Assembly: GCA_027924585.1 (NCBI GenBank) | Contig: BSBM01000424.1 | Location: 558,001 to 622,000 of the forward strand | Origin: Larix kaempferi | Taxonomy: Eukaryota > Streptophyta > Pinopsida > Pinales > Pinaceae | Direction of reading: 5' to 3' | Length of the DNA: 64,000 nucleotides | Shown: one piece after another, positions 29,690 to 42,048 of the stretch | Numbering within the stretch: position 1 is the first letter of the stretch | Layout: every line of letters starts with the position of its first letter | Position numbers and translations under genes: made by a program | Notes under the pieces: generated by a model | The model's database searches: none | Told to the model about the DNA's origin: nothing | Seen by the model: only the letters and a program-made list of their open reading frames with translations

Positions 29690-29830
29690 TGAAATGGTTT
29701 TAAAATAGGATTTTGCATGAAAGATGTTCATGAATGTTTGTTCAACCGTGAAACGGTTTTAATATATGATTTTGCATGAAAGATGTTCATGAATGTTTGT
29801 TCAATATTGAAATGGCTTTAAAATATATTA
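29690..29830. repeat. Tandem ~68-bp unit specific to copy B
   Basis: GATTTTGCATGAAAGATG and TTCATGAATGTTTGTTCAA recur twice, followed by a partial third GAAATGGCTTTAAAATAT. I do not see it in copy A, so it arose or was lost after the copies separated. Confidence 0.75.
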
Positions 29831-30126
29831 GTACACATGTTCATACATTTAAATTACTTTATTTTAAACCATATTAGTATATTGTAGCCTAAAGTTAGGA
29901 TGTAAAATATTTTCAGTGTTGAGATCTAAATAAAATTTAGTGAAGGTTTCAATCCTTTTGGTTGTCTGATATATATGATCTTGGTTTCAACAGTAAAGTT
30001 GAATTTCATATAAATGATAAATTGAATTTTATATAAATGATTCACACTTTCAATTTTTAACTAATGATTCATATTTTCAATGTTCAGGTACCACACTTTG
30101 CTAGTTGGTGAACTATAGATGATGCT

Positions 30127-30360
30127 GAAATCATGGCAAATGGGGATTTAACGATTTTTTGTTTTTTAATCATAAGTAAAGGTTTCAGGATTGTGAAGCT
30201 TATGGTAAATTAGAGCAATGATTTTAGACAACAATTTGATGAATTTTCATCGGTTTGTTGTAAATAATCATTGCTCTAATTTAGCATAAGCTTCACAATC
30301 ATGAAATCCTTGCTTGTGATTAAAAATCAAATGATCGTTATCTCCATTTGCCATGATTTC
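30127..30360. repeat. 234-bp inverted repeat (hairpin) between convergent genes, copy B
   Basis: Arms run from GAAATCATGGC (30,127) to GCCATGATTTC (30,360) and pair over about 100 bases, including a shared GTGAAGCTTATG block. Length and position match the copy A hairpin at 2,992-3,225. Confidence 0.85.
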
Positions 30361-32910
30361 AGTTATGTGAACTTACACAAGTGATATTATCCGTGTGCAT
30401 GTATCATTTATTTAAAAACCATAGGTTAGCAAAGTTCTAAAAAACTCATGGATCATATTTATATGAATTGTTCATCCCACCACAAAGCCAGTAATGGATC
30501 AACCCATCTAATGGATCAAGAATAATAATTTCCCATTATTAAGTACATTAGAGAAGCATGAAATGGATCAGATGAATACAAAATTTAGTAGGTTTCCTGG
30601 TGATTCCTCATTGACATAATTTAGTCAAAAGTAAAGATTCGGGGCGGAATGTGGGGACAACCATAGCCATTATCTCATCCCTTAAGTGGTCTAATAGACA
30701 TATGGGGACTCGAATAAAGTACTTTAGACAGAGTTTAAGACGAAATTACGCATTAAAGACAACATTCCATATAGCTGGAATATAACATTTTTCAACTTCT
30801 TCTAACTTTTATTAAAGTTTTCATTACCAAACAATTTTCGAATTCATTTCAACATGCTAAAATACAATCATTTAAACTCTTATTCTAGTTCCCATTCAAG
30901 ATCATAGTCATAATTCAAAGAAAAAAATATATTGTACACAAAATTTGACATGGACAAAAACATCGATCAATTAATTTTTGATATAGTTAAAAACATCTCA
31001 ATGGAATGTCGTCCTCAATTATCCGTTCATGGTCATATTTGGACAGTTTCCATTTTCTAGTTTTTAATTTTTTTTCGATGGAACTTGTACCAATTTTATT
31101 CGAGATGCAAATACTAAATGACTATATTGGCAACATATAACATCAGGTTCATAATCCTGAAAGTAGACATAATTTTCAATCATATGGGTCTTCTGAAAAA
31201 ATAGCCTTTTAAAATGATGGATCCTCTCTTGTATGTAAATCCGTTGTCATCGTAGTCCTCCAATAACTTCATCTTTCCTTCAGTGCATCGCATCAAATAA
31301 TATTTCACATTTTCGTTGTTGTCTAAAGGTGCAATCATAGCAAAAACATCTCATGTACAAATTACAATTGGCGTCAGGGTTTTTAAATCAATTAAATTTA
31401 CTATACACATAAGGTGATGGACAACAATGAACAATCAATAAAGAAGTTGTAAGTTCATTACCTTCTCTAACAAGATCTGAAATTCTATCACCATCAGATG
31501 ATATTGATATTTCTTCTGATTCTAATTCTTCTACGCTTGCTAGTGGCATTTTTCCCTTTGGATTAATCTCTGTATGTTTCCAATGTTTTACGTAGTTGTT
31601 CGTTATGTTTTCACAAACTTCTGTAGATTCAACATTTTCAGTGCAAATATGACAAAAGCATGATTGCTTTCTACTGTCAAATGCAAACACGTTTTGGAAG
31701 GATTTTGTTTGAATAGAGTGAAAATCTCTAGTCCCATGTATGGTGCTAGCCTCGTATGGTATTGATCTATCTATATCTTGGACCCAAACAAGCCAAAAAA
31801 ACCTACACAATAAATGATAAATCACAAATGAAAACTTTTAATGTTAATGTACATATACTTAAATGTTAGTGTACATTTTTTTTAAATTGACAATTAATAT
31901 AAATTAAAAAAATAGTGTACATACATGCGCACATCTTTTGATTGTTGATTATAATCATGTCTTAGATGTAATTTACACCATTGGGCAACCTATGCAGCTG
32001 AATGAAATCATGCAGTGAATGGTTCATTTTCCATCTTCGAAGTGCTCTTTTTACGCATGCTCCTGCACCATCATGTTCACCTTTTCCATGTCTAGTTTCA
32101 AAGAAATTCCAACGATATTTAATGTTCAATGATTTAGAAGTCGACATAACCAAAAAAATGATCGTGAAGATTTAAATTGTCCCGCACATCCATCCGACCA
32201 TATCCAATGTTCATTGAACTTAACTTCACGTCTTTTTAGTGAATGATAGAAAATATTTTCAATACAATGCTGAACAAAATGTGTATCGTGTGTACGACCA
32301 TCGCTGATATAAAAGTGATATTCTTTAATCACATCTCGATTGTCACACGTGCTTTCAATTCCATCAACATCTTGTTGAGAATGTCTATATAGAAGATGGA
32401 CAAATATCAAAACTTGGTCAGAATGATAGTATTCACTTTATATCTCTTTTTGTGCAACAAATGTGTAGTTTTATGCAAAATCAACCACAGGAAAAATTGT
32501 TCCGGGTGGAAAAATTTCACGAGACTGTTTGAATTGAAGTTATTGCCATCGTGCTCTATGTGAATGCTTGGTGTATTTATAAATTTCACTTTCAAATTTC
32601 TTAAGAAAATATGTCACACATATTTTATCTTCTTGCAAATCAATTCTTTTGGAATGTACATCACTAGAACTTGTAGCATAACTGTTGTATTCATATCTTC
32701 TCCAATCAACGGTTACATTTGACAACGACTGATCATTATCGATAGGATATTTATTGTGGAATGAAACCATATTTATACAACGATGACAATGTTTTCCAAT
32801 GACACATTTCTTATTATAAAATACTTCATCGTGATCTCTCTCACATAGAGTTTGAGATATGAATTCACGTATTGCGGGCGGAGGTGGTGAATTTGTCCAA
32901 AATATTTTAC

Positions 32911-32915
32911 CAAAT
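32911..32915. repeat. Target-site duplication CAAAT of the gypsy element, left
   Basis: CAAAT here and at 46,561-46,565 flank the element exactly. Copy A has a single CAAAT at 5,639-5,643. Confidence 0.95.
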
Positions 32916-34444
32916 TGTAACGCCCGCCTCAGTGCTTAGGATTGATTTGATTATTTTAGACTTATGATTGACTAGAGTATTTGAGACTTATGATTGATCA
33001 TACTATTTTGAGACCTACGACTGATTTGACTATTGAGGGCACTGGTTTGAAGTGATTTGGATTTATAGAAACTTGGACCATGAATGATTGTTTTAAATTT
33101 CATATGTGAAATGAAAATGGTTAGATAAATGATGATTGATGAATATACTTGACTGACTAAGAAAATGAAAAATGATGAAAATGCCTTAGAATGGAAAACG
33201 ATGAATGTTGAAATTACTTGAAATGAAAAAGATGTATGCTCAATTGACAGAGACATAATGATGAATGTTGAAATTACTTGAAATGAAAATGATGATTTGT
33301 TTTATGCTCAACTGACCAAGGCATAATGTTAAAATGATGAATGTTTAGTAGACTCGACTGACTGAGATACTGAAAAAAATGATAAAAAAAAATGCTTTAT
33401 AGTGTAGTGCTACTAATGTGCGCTTGAGTGTGTGCAGTGGCAGGTAAGATGATTTATCGACTGACCCACAATGAAATTATAGGGGTCGTAAGAACGGAAA
33501 GAACACTTAGGGGTACGACGACTGACTGTCGACCCTGAATTAGCAATTCACGCGTGGGTGAAGCCGTTTCAGCTCACCCGGGGAAGCGTATGTCGTACAG
33601 GCAAGACCATAATAATTTGGTCATGTATGATGAGTTGAGGGGTGTGTAATAAGGAGATCATTATCCCTCAACATCCCTTAGTCTCCAAGAAGCGTAGTTG
33701 AGAGATCGCGGTAACGATTCCCGGTCGCTACACAATACTCCCCATAAGAAGAAAGGAATGGAACTATCAGAAGGACCTGCCAAGAGGCACCTAGACAAGA
33801 AAAGATAATGTTATTTAAAAGAAGAAATTGAAAACTTGTCAAAAATAAATTCAAGTGACTTTAAATTAAACGGCATATACCAGAAAATAATATTCATTAT
33901 TATATTGTTAAGAGAAAAGAGGAAAAGTAGAAGTGAAAAAGAAAAACAAAACAAAAACATTTAGTTTAGCCTAAACTATTTTACCTAGCTACTTTATGAA
34001 AATAATAAAACAAAAACAAAACTAGAAGTCTTCTATAGAAGTTCTTTTAGATTTGAACACTAATAGAGTTTAACTTAGATGAGAATATTCTATTAAGGAA
34101 TAAAAGAATTAAAGAGAATAAATATATATATAAATCATTATTAATCTTCGAAATGTTTTAAATAAAAACATATAAAATGTAATTTAATAAAAGAAACAAA
34201 TTTCTTTTTTATTTAAAATAAATTAATTAAATAAAAACAAGTAGTTTACTGAAAAGGTATTAAGTAAACTAAAGGAGAACTAAAATAATAAGTGGGACTC
34301 TTCTACACCTAACTTCCACTGATTTAGGGATTTAGATGCACACTAAAGACACTGGGACACATGTAATTGTGAATAATTGAAATTAAACTATTAAATTAAA
34401 TTAAATATGTGCATGGAAAGACACATGGCACACAAGACTTTTGC

Positions 34445-34451
34445 TATATAA
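34445..34451 (+). promoter_or_regulatory. TATA box of the gypsy 5' LTR
   Basis: GCTATATAATGAGGGAGG, with TATATAA at 34,445-34,451. The 3' LTR has the same motif at 43,581-43,587. Position about one third into the LTR suits a U3/R boundary. Confidence 0.6.
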
Positions 34452-36079
34452 TGAGGGAGGACGATGAGAGAAAGACATCTCTTGCTCCCTAATTCTGGAT
34501 GGGCATCATAATCTCGGATTATGTTCTTGATTCTTGAGAGTTGGGATTAGCTGGAACAAGGATTGGGATATCCTTTCGGGAAGCTAGCTAAGTGTGTTCT
34601 TACGACCCCATTAGCTCGGGGGTTCGAGGTGAAGGAGATTACCCTCGATACGGTAGGGTGGTCAACCAAGAGGTTGTCATTACCTTCGTCAACATTGGAC
34701 TGCACCAGACAGCTGATTCAGCCACTACTCAAACCATTTCAAGTTCGACGCCCAAAAATCAGGATTGGTCCGGATCGGACAACGCTTCAGCACGCTTACC
34801 AACTGATCATCGAAACAGGTTCATTATTTAAGTGTATTGTCTTGTTAAATTCTTGTAGTTGAATATGTGTGAGCGAATATCTAGTTTTTATATAATGCAT
34901 ATTATTTGTTTAAAGTAAAGATTCAGATTGCTGGTTCAAGATCGAAACATCCCAGGAATTAGAACAGTAGATCTGTATATAGATCTTATTATCAATTCCT
35001 TGTATTGTATTTATATCAATGCCCTGTTTAAAAGTTGTGCTAGCAGCGTTCTTGGAAATTAAAAATAAAAATGAATAGATCTATAGCAGGGGGACTCCGC
35101 CATTGATCTGGAAGATTGCGATCCAGGTTACAACTTACATGCTTATTATTATCTATGCATTTGTTAAATGTATTCGGTCTCTGCCTAAATTATGATTTAT
35201 GAATGTTTCATTTACACACACAGTCAGTGTTTGATCTTTGCAAGGGTCTCTACAATCATTTACCTGTTGATACTCCTAATCCATGTTCCTTGTATCGCAA
35301 GGATCTAGTCTTTGTCCTTTAAACCAGAACCCCTGCATACTCTGTTTTGAATGTATTCTCCTTTTTTTTACTGTATATTGCAAGGGTCTTGAGCGTACCT
35401 ATTCACCGTGTTATAAATTCGGTTTTGGATCCTATAACCCATAGATCGATGCATCTTTGACTCTGTTTACATTCACCAGCAAATCCAGAATCAATTCATC
35501 AGAAGTCGACTTGGATTATGAGATTGCAGATCTGAACTTGAATGATTTTAAAACTCCGTTTACACTCTTTTCTTTGTGTTTTTAGATCTCTAACAGAAGT
35601 TGAGTCGGGAAATAAAGGAATGATTTTAAAAATGCTGAGTGTTAGTTTTTACATTACTTTATATCGTTGTCTACTTTTTGGGGTACGAATGGACCCATCA
35701 TTCCATTCGTTGGCACCTATTGTTCTTAAAATACGGAACTCTATTTTGGCGTGAAGCCGAACCTGGTGTGGAGGATGGAACCTTGCATGATATTTATTTC
35801 AAATTAAAAGTCAGACGCTGTATTGAACTAAATCTTCCGATCAGGCCCTTTTATTTTCTCAATCTATGTAACTAAATCTCTAGATCGGTTTCACCTTTAA
35901 AATCCTCTGCGCATCCCTTTCGAAATCTTGTTGGCGTTTCCTAGATTGGAAACCAAATCGTGATTTGGCCTTTAATTATTTTTGAGTAACCATTTCGATC
36001 TCAGGTTAGCGTTTCAATTTATGTGAAGCGAATTATCATTCAGTCCTCAAATTTCTCTGGGTACTTATTTGATTACTTA

Positions 36080-36410
36080 TTTAGCATTCCAGAATTATTT
36101 TCGATTGGAGTTTAATTTTCTTTTGCAATCCATTTTGGCGTTTCCAGATCTTCTTATCAGAAAATCGATTGGATACAAATTATTAAAATTCTGTTGCATT
36201 CCACTTAGCATTCCAAAATTAATTTTTGATTGGAGTTTAATTTTCTTTTGCAATCCATTTTGGCATTTCCAGGTCTTCTTATCATAAAATCGATTGGGTA
36301 CAAATTATTAAAATTCTGTTGCATTCCACTTAGCATTCAAGAATTAATTTTCGATTGGAGTTTAAATTATTTGCAATCCATTTTGACGTTTTCAAGGTCG
36401 ACTCTGGGGT
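36080..36410 (+). repeat. Three ~125-bp repeats in the LTR
   Basis: The phrase TAGCATTCCAGAATTA plus TTTCGATTGGAGTTTAA recurs near 36,080, 36,207 and 36,331, each followed by CAATCCATTTTGGCGTTT. The 3' LTR carries the same three near 45,220, 45,345 and 45,469, so the array predates insertion. Confidence 0.8.
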
Positions 36411-37428
36411 TCACGTATCATGAAGCTCAGGTCAAAGGTCGGTTTGATCTTTAACTTTTTCAGTGGTTTAGAAAACTGTGACAGTCGGTATTTTTCCTTT
36501 CCTTTATAGTGTATGTGATCCAATCGATGATCTTGTTGCTCAGTTAAATGTTAGTCTATTTGATTTAGACCCAAAGTAAGGCGTTGTTGAGGTCTACTGA
36601 AACGGTGGCTGTCAAGTGTTAAAAAAGAAAGGGGGTCGAGTCCAGGAACCATGAACTTACCTGTCATTACCCTGTTCCATCTATTTTATTTAATTCCTCT
36701 GTTCTGGATCAGAAAGTATGCTTTTAGTGTCGTGTCTCTTGTGCTAAAATTAAGGGTCGATTGAAGAACTATTTTGCCACCTCTTCAACGCTTAATTCAA
36801 ACTCATGTCTACCTCCTTAACATTTCGGGATGTATGTTTATCTGCCGTGGGAATGGGAGTCAGTTGGAGTTTTGTCCTGCTACTTGTCGAGTGACCATAA
36901 TAACTCTTGTGTATTCACCTGTACAGTTTAAAGATTATAAATTATCATGTAACTTTATTTTGGAACGACCCTTATGACGATGCCAGCTATTGACCATTTG
37001 TGATTTAGAATAGAAGTTTAAGGTGGAAGTATGTACCTTCGTCCACTATATACTAATGTAATAGGAGATAAAGATCCCCTTATTTCGACACATTGTCTTA
37101 TATTATTAATTGAAATTATATCTTTATCTAATTTATGATTTATGCTCAAATAAATGTTCTTCATTAGTTTTAAGAGAAAAGTAAATTACGACACATTAGC
37201 ATGGTAGTATGATAGTAGTGTTGAGGTAATTTTAGATGTATGAAGTGAACTTGTGAATTGACGACCTTTGTTTTTGGTCGAAACCGCTTAAGCAAGTTAT
37301 GTTTAGAAATCATTAAAGTTAAACCTTTATTTAGTTATTGCACGGTTTATATTTTTGGTGCCGTATTCCTTTTATAAATTGTTAGTACAAAAAACAAAAA
37401 ACTCGCTCAACTAGATGAGGCTTACATT

Positions 37429-37440
37429 TGGTATCAGAGC
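37429..37440 (+). promoter_or_regulatory. Primer-binding site (initiator Met-tRNA type)
   Basis: TGGTATCAGAGC lies two bases after the LTR end, the usual plant Ty3/gypsy site complementary to the 3' end of initiator methionine tRNA. Confidence 0.92.
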
Positions 37441-37536
37441 TCGGTCGAACCTAGTTCGGACCGAAATGTTTCCGCAATACTTTGATAAATTGTTTAGTTA
37501 ACAAAACTTTACTTGAGTGATAAATCAGACTTTACC

Positions 37537-38619
37537 ATGGACCGACAGACTCGTCGAGGTAGGACAGGGAGGGGACGAGTACGGGTAGCACGTCCGCCAA
37601 CTCCTCCAGTAGCTATTCCACCCAGAGCCGAAGAGACGATTAATTTTTTCGCCGCCAAAGTCATGAACATGATGAGGAACTTCCAGAGAATGTATGAAGC
37701 ACTGTTGACCCCACTGGACCATGCAAAAGACCAACCCTTGGTACCTGCAACTGAACCGCAGAACCCACCTCCTGCCAACATTCATAGAGAACTGGAAAAA
37801 GTAACATTTCCAGAATTTTTGGGTTCCACTGAAGGAGCCGCGGCAGAAGCTTGGTTGGAGAACATGGCGATGTGCTTCGCCTTGAGGGACTACACCTCGA
37901 ACCTGAAGGTGCACATGGCCATTTTGAAGCTAAAAGGGGAAGCCCTACTCTGGTGGAAGACATTGAAACCACAGTTGGGAGTCGAGGCCAACGAAATTTC
38001 ATGGGAACTGTTTGAAGAACAGTTTCGCAAACACTACATGTCTGAAGAGTTCATTGAGAGGCATCTCAATGAGTTCAATGCGCTCCAACAGGGAGGAAGA
38101 ATAGTGCAGGAGTATGAGATCAGGTTCATGGAACTTCTGAGGTATGCACCTCACATCTCGACAGAGAAGCTGAAGGTGAACAAATATATTTATGGGTTGA
38201 ACGACAACATTAGAGACAAGGTCCGCATTCTTACTCCGCCTACATTGCACGATGCGGTACAAAAGGCTTTGATAGTCGAAGAAGAACTGGTAAACATAGG
38301 TCCACCCAGGCAAAAATTCCCCATTCGGAATCGGGCAGTACCACCTTCCGACCCACCGAGAGTGAATTTCGGTCAGGGAAATAAATTCAGGGGACCTATG
38401 CATGGAAAACCAGTTAGAAATAACAGAACGTTGTACAAGCCACCACCCATAAGGGACAACACCAGAACATTTGGGAAACCAGCACAGTCAGGTCCACGTG
38501 GTAATAATGCACCCACCGAAAGATCAGGAAGAGGACCAAAGAAAGGATGTTGGGTTTGCGGAGGTCTGCACTTTCAGGTTGACTACCCTCAGCAACAGAT
38601 AGGACCGAGACAGGGATAG
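37537..38619 (+). pseudogene. gag: gag of the gypsy element
   Basis: The ATG at 37,537 opens a 360-residue frame. The N-terminus is Arg/Pro-rich. The retrotransposon Gag domain follows (VTFPEFLGSTEGAAAEAWLE, then GEALLWWKTLKPQL and FEEQFRKHYM), and a zinc-knuckle remnant near the end reads CWVCGGLHFQVDY, where the last Cys of C-x2-C-x4-H-x4-C is Tyr. It assembles the particle and packages RNA in intact relatives. The frame ends at TAG (38,617-38,619) and continues in the same frame into protease, so gag and pol were probably one polyprotein and the TAG is likely a mutated CAG. This is the best-preserved frame in the element. Confidence 0.85.
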
Positions 38620-41600
38620 AGGCCACCTCAGACTACTGCTGCAGATCTAGGTCGAGCACACCGTATACATGTGGCAATCAACAACCGTCAAGCGGAACAT
38701 CAGTCTATTGTACTAGAAACGACTGGCACACTTAACGGTATGCAATTCTCTTTACTCATTGACCCTGGTGCTACTGAAATCTTTATTTCTTATTCTGCAT
38801 TAGAACGAAGCAAGATGATGGCATGTGTGCAAGACAATTTTGACTTAGTCGAAATGGCATCCAGAAATACCCAGAGTGTGGGACTGAAACTCGAGAATTG
38901 TGAGTTAGACATAGGAGTATGTCGCACTAGAACTTCTTTCTATGCGATCGCCCTTGGAGCCTATGACTTAATCGTAGGCATGGATTGGTTGGAATCCCAT
39001 GCCGCCATCTTAGACTGCCATAGCAAAGAACTGAATTTTTATGACGATGAAGGTCATAAGAAGGTCCTCAGGGGGATGAAGAACAAGGTATCGTTGCAGA
39101 TGATTTCCGCTTTACAGATGAAGAGAAGTCTGAGGAAGGGATGTCAGATATATGCGGTAATAGCAATGAACAAAGACAAGGACAAAGCTGACATCGTTGA
39201 CCATCCTCTATTCGCATAATACATCGATGTATTTCCCGAAGCACTACCCGGATTACCACCTCAGAGAGAACTAGATTTTACCATAGAACTGAATCCGGGA
39301 AATGAACCGATCACAAGAGCTCCATACAGAATGTCTGTGCCGGGACTGAAAGAGTTACAGATGCAATTACAAGAACTCTTGGATCTAGGGCTGATCAGAC
39401 CAAGCATCTCTCCTTGGGGAGCACCAGTGCTCTTTGTTAAGAAGAAGGATGGGTCGTGGTGACTCTGCATTGACTACCGCCAGTTGAACAAGGCTATTGT
39501 GAGGAATCAGTATCCTTTACCTAGGATCGATGACTTGTTCGATCAGATGAAAGGCGCCACAATATTTTCAAAGATGATTTACGATCAGGTTACCATCAAT
39601 TGAGAATCACAGAAGCTGATATTCCGAAGACTGCTTTTAATACATGGTTTGGACACTATGAGTTCGTAGTGGTACCTTTTGGGTTGACCAATGCACCTAG
39701 TGTCTTCATGAACTTGATGAATGGCGTGTTTCTCCAGTATCTCGACAAGTTCGTGTAGGTATTCCTCGATGACATTCTTATCTACTCTAGGACACCAGAG
39801 GAACATGAAGAGCACATCCGATTAGTTTTACAGTGTCTAAGAGAAAACCAACTTTATGGGAATTTGTCGAAATGCTCCTTCTTCCAGAAGGAAATCCACT
39901 ATTTGGGACATATTATTTCTAGCGACGGTATAGCAGTAGATCCCGCCAATATTGAGGCCTTTTGGGAATGGCCAGTGCCGACAAACGTACATGAAGTGAG
40001 AAGCTTCATGGGACTTGCAGGATATTACATAAGGTTTGTCGAAGGGTTCTTGAGGATTGCAGGACTGATCACTGAGTTGCAGAAGAAGGATAGGCTGTTT
40101 ATTTGGATGGATAAATGTGCCAAGGTATTTGCAAAACTGAAGGAGCTATTGACAACGACACCGGTTCTGAAAGTGCCTGACATGGAGGAAGATTTCTTGG
40201 TATGCACTGATGCATCCAAGGATGGAGTCGGATGTTACTAATGCAGGGAGGAAGAGTAATTGCCTACTCCTCTCAGAGACTCAGACCACATGAGGAAAAC
40301 TATGCGACGCACGACATGGAACTGACTGCAGTAATGCATGCTTTACACTTATGGCGACACTACCTAGTAGGTAGGAAGTTTGAACTTAAGACGGATCACC
40401 ATGGATTGCAGTATATCTTTACTCAGAGTGATCTAAATGCTAGACAGAGGAGATGGTCAAAACAGTTGAGTGAGTATGACTCTGACATTACCTATGTGAA
40501 GTGAACCCTGAACAAAGTAGCAGATGCACTTAGTCGAAGACCCCGCATCTTCTCAGCGATTCCGATGCAGACCAACCTGAGAGAAAAGGTGCTTGGGCTA
40601 TAACGAGAAGACAAGTGGTACAACGAGGTAAAGGCTAAGATAGAACAGGAACAGATGGAACTACCCAAGTATAAGGGTTATTCATTGGAAAATGATGGGT
40701 TGTTGAGATACAACAACCGTATTTATGTACCAGAGAACAATGAGCTCAGGAACCTAGTCCTAGAAGAAGCTCATCGAGCTGTTTATAGAGCACATCCTGG
40801 CGTGAAGAAGATGTATGCAGACCTTTATCCTCTATTCTTCTAGCATGGCATGAAGAGAGACGTGGTAAAATTTGTCACCAAATGCATGGAGTGTCAGCTA
40901 GTCAAAGCTGAACATAGGCATCCCGCCAGACTACTTCATCCTCATGCCATTCCTGAGTCAAAGTGGGAAATCATCTCCATGGATTTTATTGTGGGATTAC
41001 CTTTGACCTGCAAGAGGCATGATACCATCTTTGTGGTAGTAGACACTCTCATGAAGAGTGCACATTTTATACCCATCAAGAACACTTATCAGGCCCCAGA
41101 GATTCCTAAAGTGTTCATCGATGAAATTGTACAACTGTACGGGGTGCCCAGGAAGATAATATATGATCGGGGATCAGTATTCACTGGTAGATTTTGGACG
41201 AGCTTCTAGGAAGCCATGGGAACCCGACTCAAATTTAGCACCGCATACCATCTAGAGACCGATGGGAAGACTAAGAGAGTGAACCAGATACTAGAGGACA
41301 TACTGAGGATGTATGTGATGGATCAGCAGACCCGTTGGGAGGATTTTTTACCTCTAGTAGAGTTCGTGTATAACAACAGCTATCAGAGTTCGATACAGAT
41401 GGCGCCATTCGAGTTTTTGTATGGACGACCTTATCGAACACCCTTGAGTTGGAACAGACTAGAGGATAGGACTCTACTTGGACCTGAGGTGATTCAGGAG
41501 ATGGAAGAACAAATGACAGATATCTTTGCTCGACTGAAAGAAGCACAGGATCGACAGAAGAGTTATGCGGATGTGCATAGACTCGATAGAGAGTATCAGG

Positions 41601-42014
41601 TTGGAGATTGAGTATTTTTGCGAGCGAGGCCACAAAAGAGTACTATCAGATTTGGGAAAGGGACGAAGCTCTCTCCTAGGTTCGTGGGACCCTTCGAGAT
41701 ATGGAACAGATAGGACTGGTTTCCTACCGTCTTGCACTACCATCATCATTTCATAGGATGCATAATGTTTTTCATGTATCGACACTTAGACATTACATTT
41801 ATGATTCAGCACATATCATTGACATGAGTAACTTACAGATAACGATGAAGGGGTCGTGACGGCAGAGCCGATATGCATATTGGACCATCAAACATGGTAG
41901 CTTAGGCACCATGTGATTGATCAGGTCAACGTTCAGTGGGATAGCTATAGTCCCAGTTCTGCAACCTAGGAGGACGCAACTGAGATGCGTCGGGACTTTC
42001 CTTTTTTGTTTTGA
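38620..42014 (+). pseudogene. pol: pol of the gypsy element: protease, RT, RNase H, integrase, chromodomain remnant
   Basis: Order by motif: aspartic protease (LIDPGATE, then VGMDWLE) 38,671-39,219; reverse transcriptase 39,220-40,240 ([16 protein letters not shown], catalytic FLDD); RNase H 40,232-40,560 ([23 protein letters not shown]); integrase 40,655-41,700 with an HHCC finger (HPGVKK to CMECQ), MDFIVGLP and YDRGSVFTG; then a chromodomain-like tail ending at 42,014. Stops interrupt it at 39,217, 39,460 (tgg-TGA-ctc), 39,756, 40,502, 40,841 and 41,207 (where Trp is expected), and 41,609 (where Arg is expected). Frame changes lie near 39,575 and 40,222. The integrase motif TDGKTKRVNQ has Lys where the family has its catalytic Glu. 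It cannot make a working enzyme as it stands. Confidence 0.9.
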
Positions 42015-42032
42015 ACTTCAAGACAAAGTTTT

Positions 42033-42048
42033 AATAAGAGGGGGTGTA
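42033..42048 (+). promoter_or_regulatory. Polypurine tract before the 3' LTR
   Basis: AATAAGAGGGGG followed by TGTA, then the LTR start TGTAATTCCC at 42,049. This is the plus-strand priming site in LTR retrotransposons. Confidence 0.75.

Larger units (their letters stand above)
32916..37426 (+). repeat. 5' LTR of the gypsy element (4,511 bp)
   Basis: Starts TGTAACGCCC and ends GCTTACA, directly before the primer-binding site. It contains a TATA box near 34,445, a GGTAACGATTCCCGGTCGC block near 33,708, and a threefold repeat at about 36,080-36,410. If transcription starts near 34,475, the R-U5 part is about 2.9 kb, a long leader. Open frames inside (for example 34,563-34,862) resemble nothing known and are not preserved as clean frames in the other LTR. 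Confidence 0.95.

Noticed and set aside
34563-34862. Open frame of 99 aa in the 5' LTR
   Set aside because: No recognisable motif, and the equivalent part of the 3' LTR does not keep it open.
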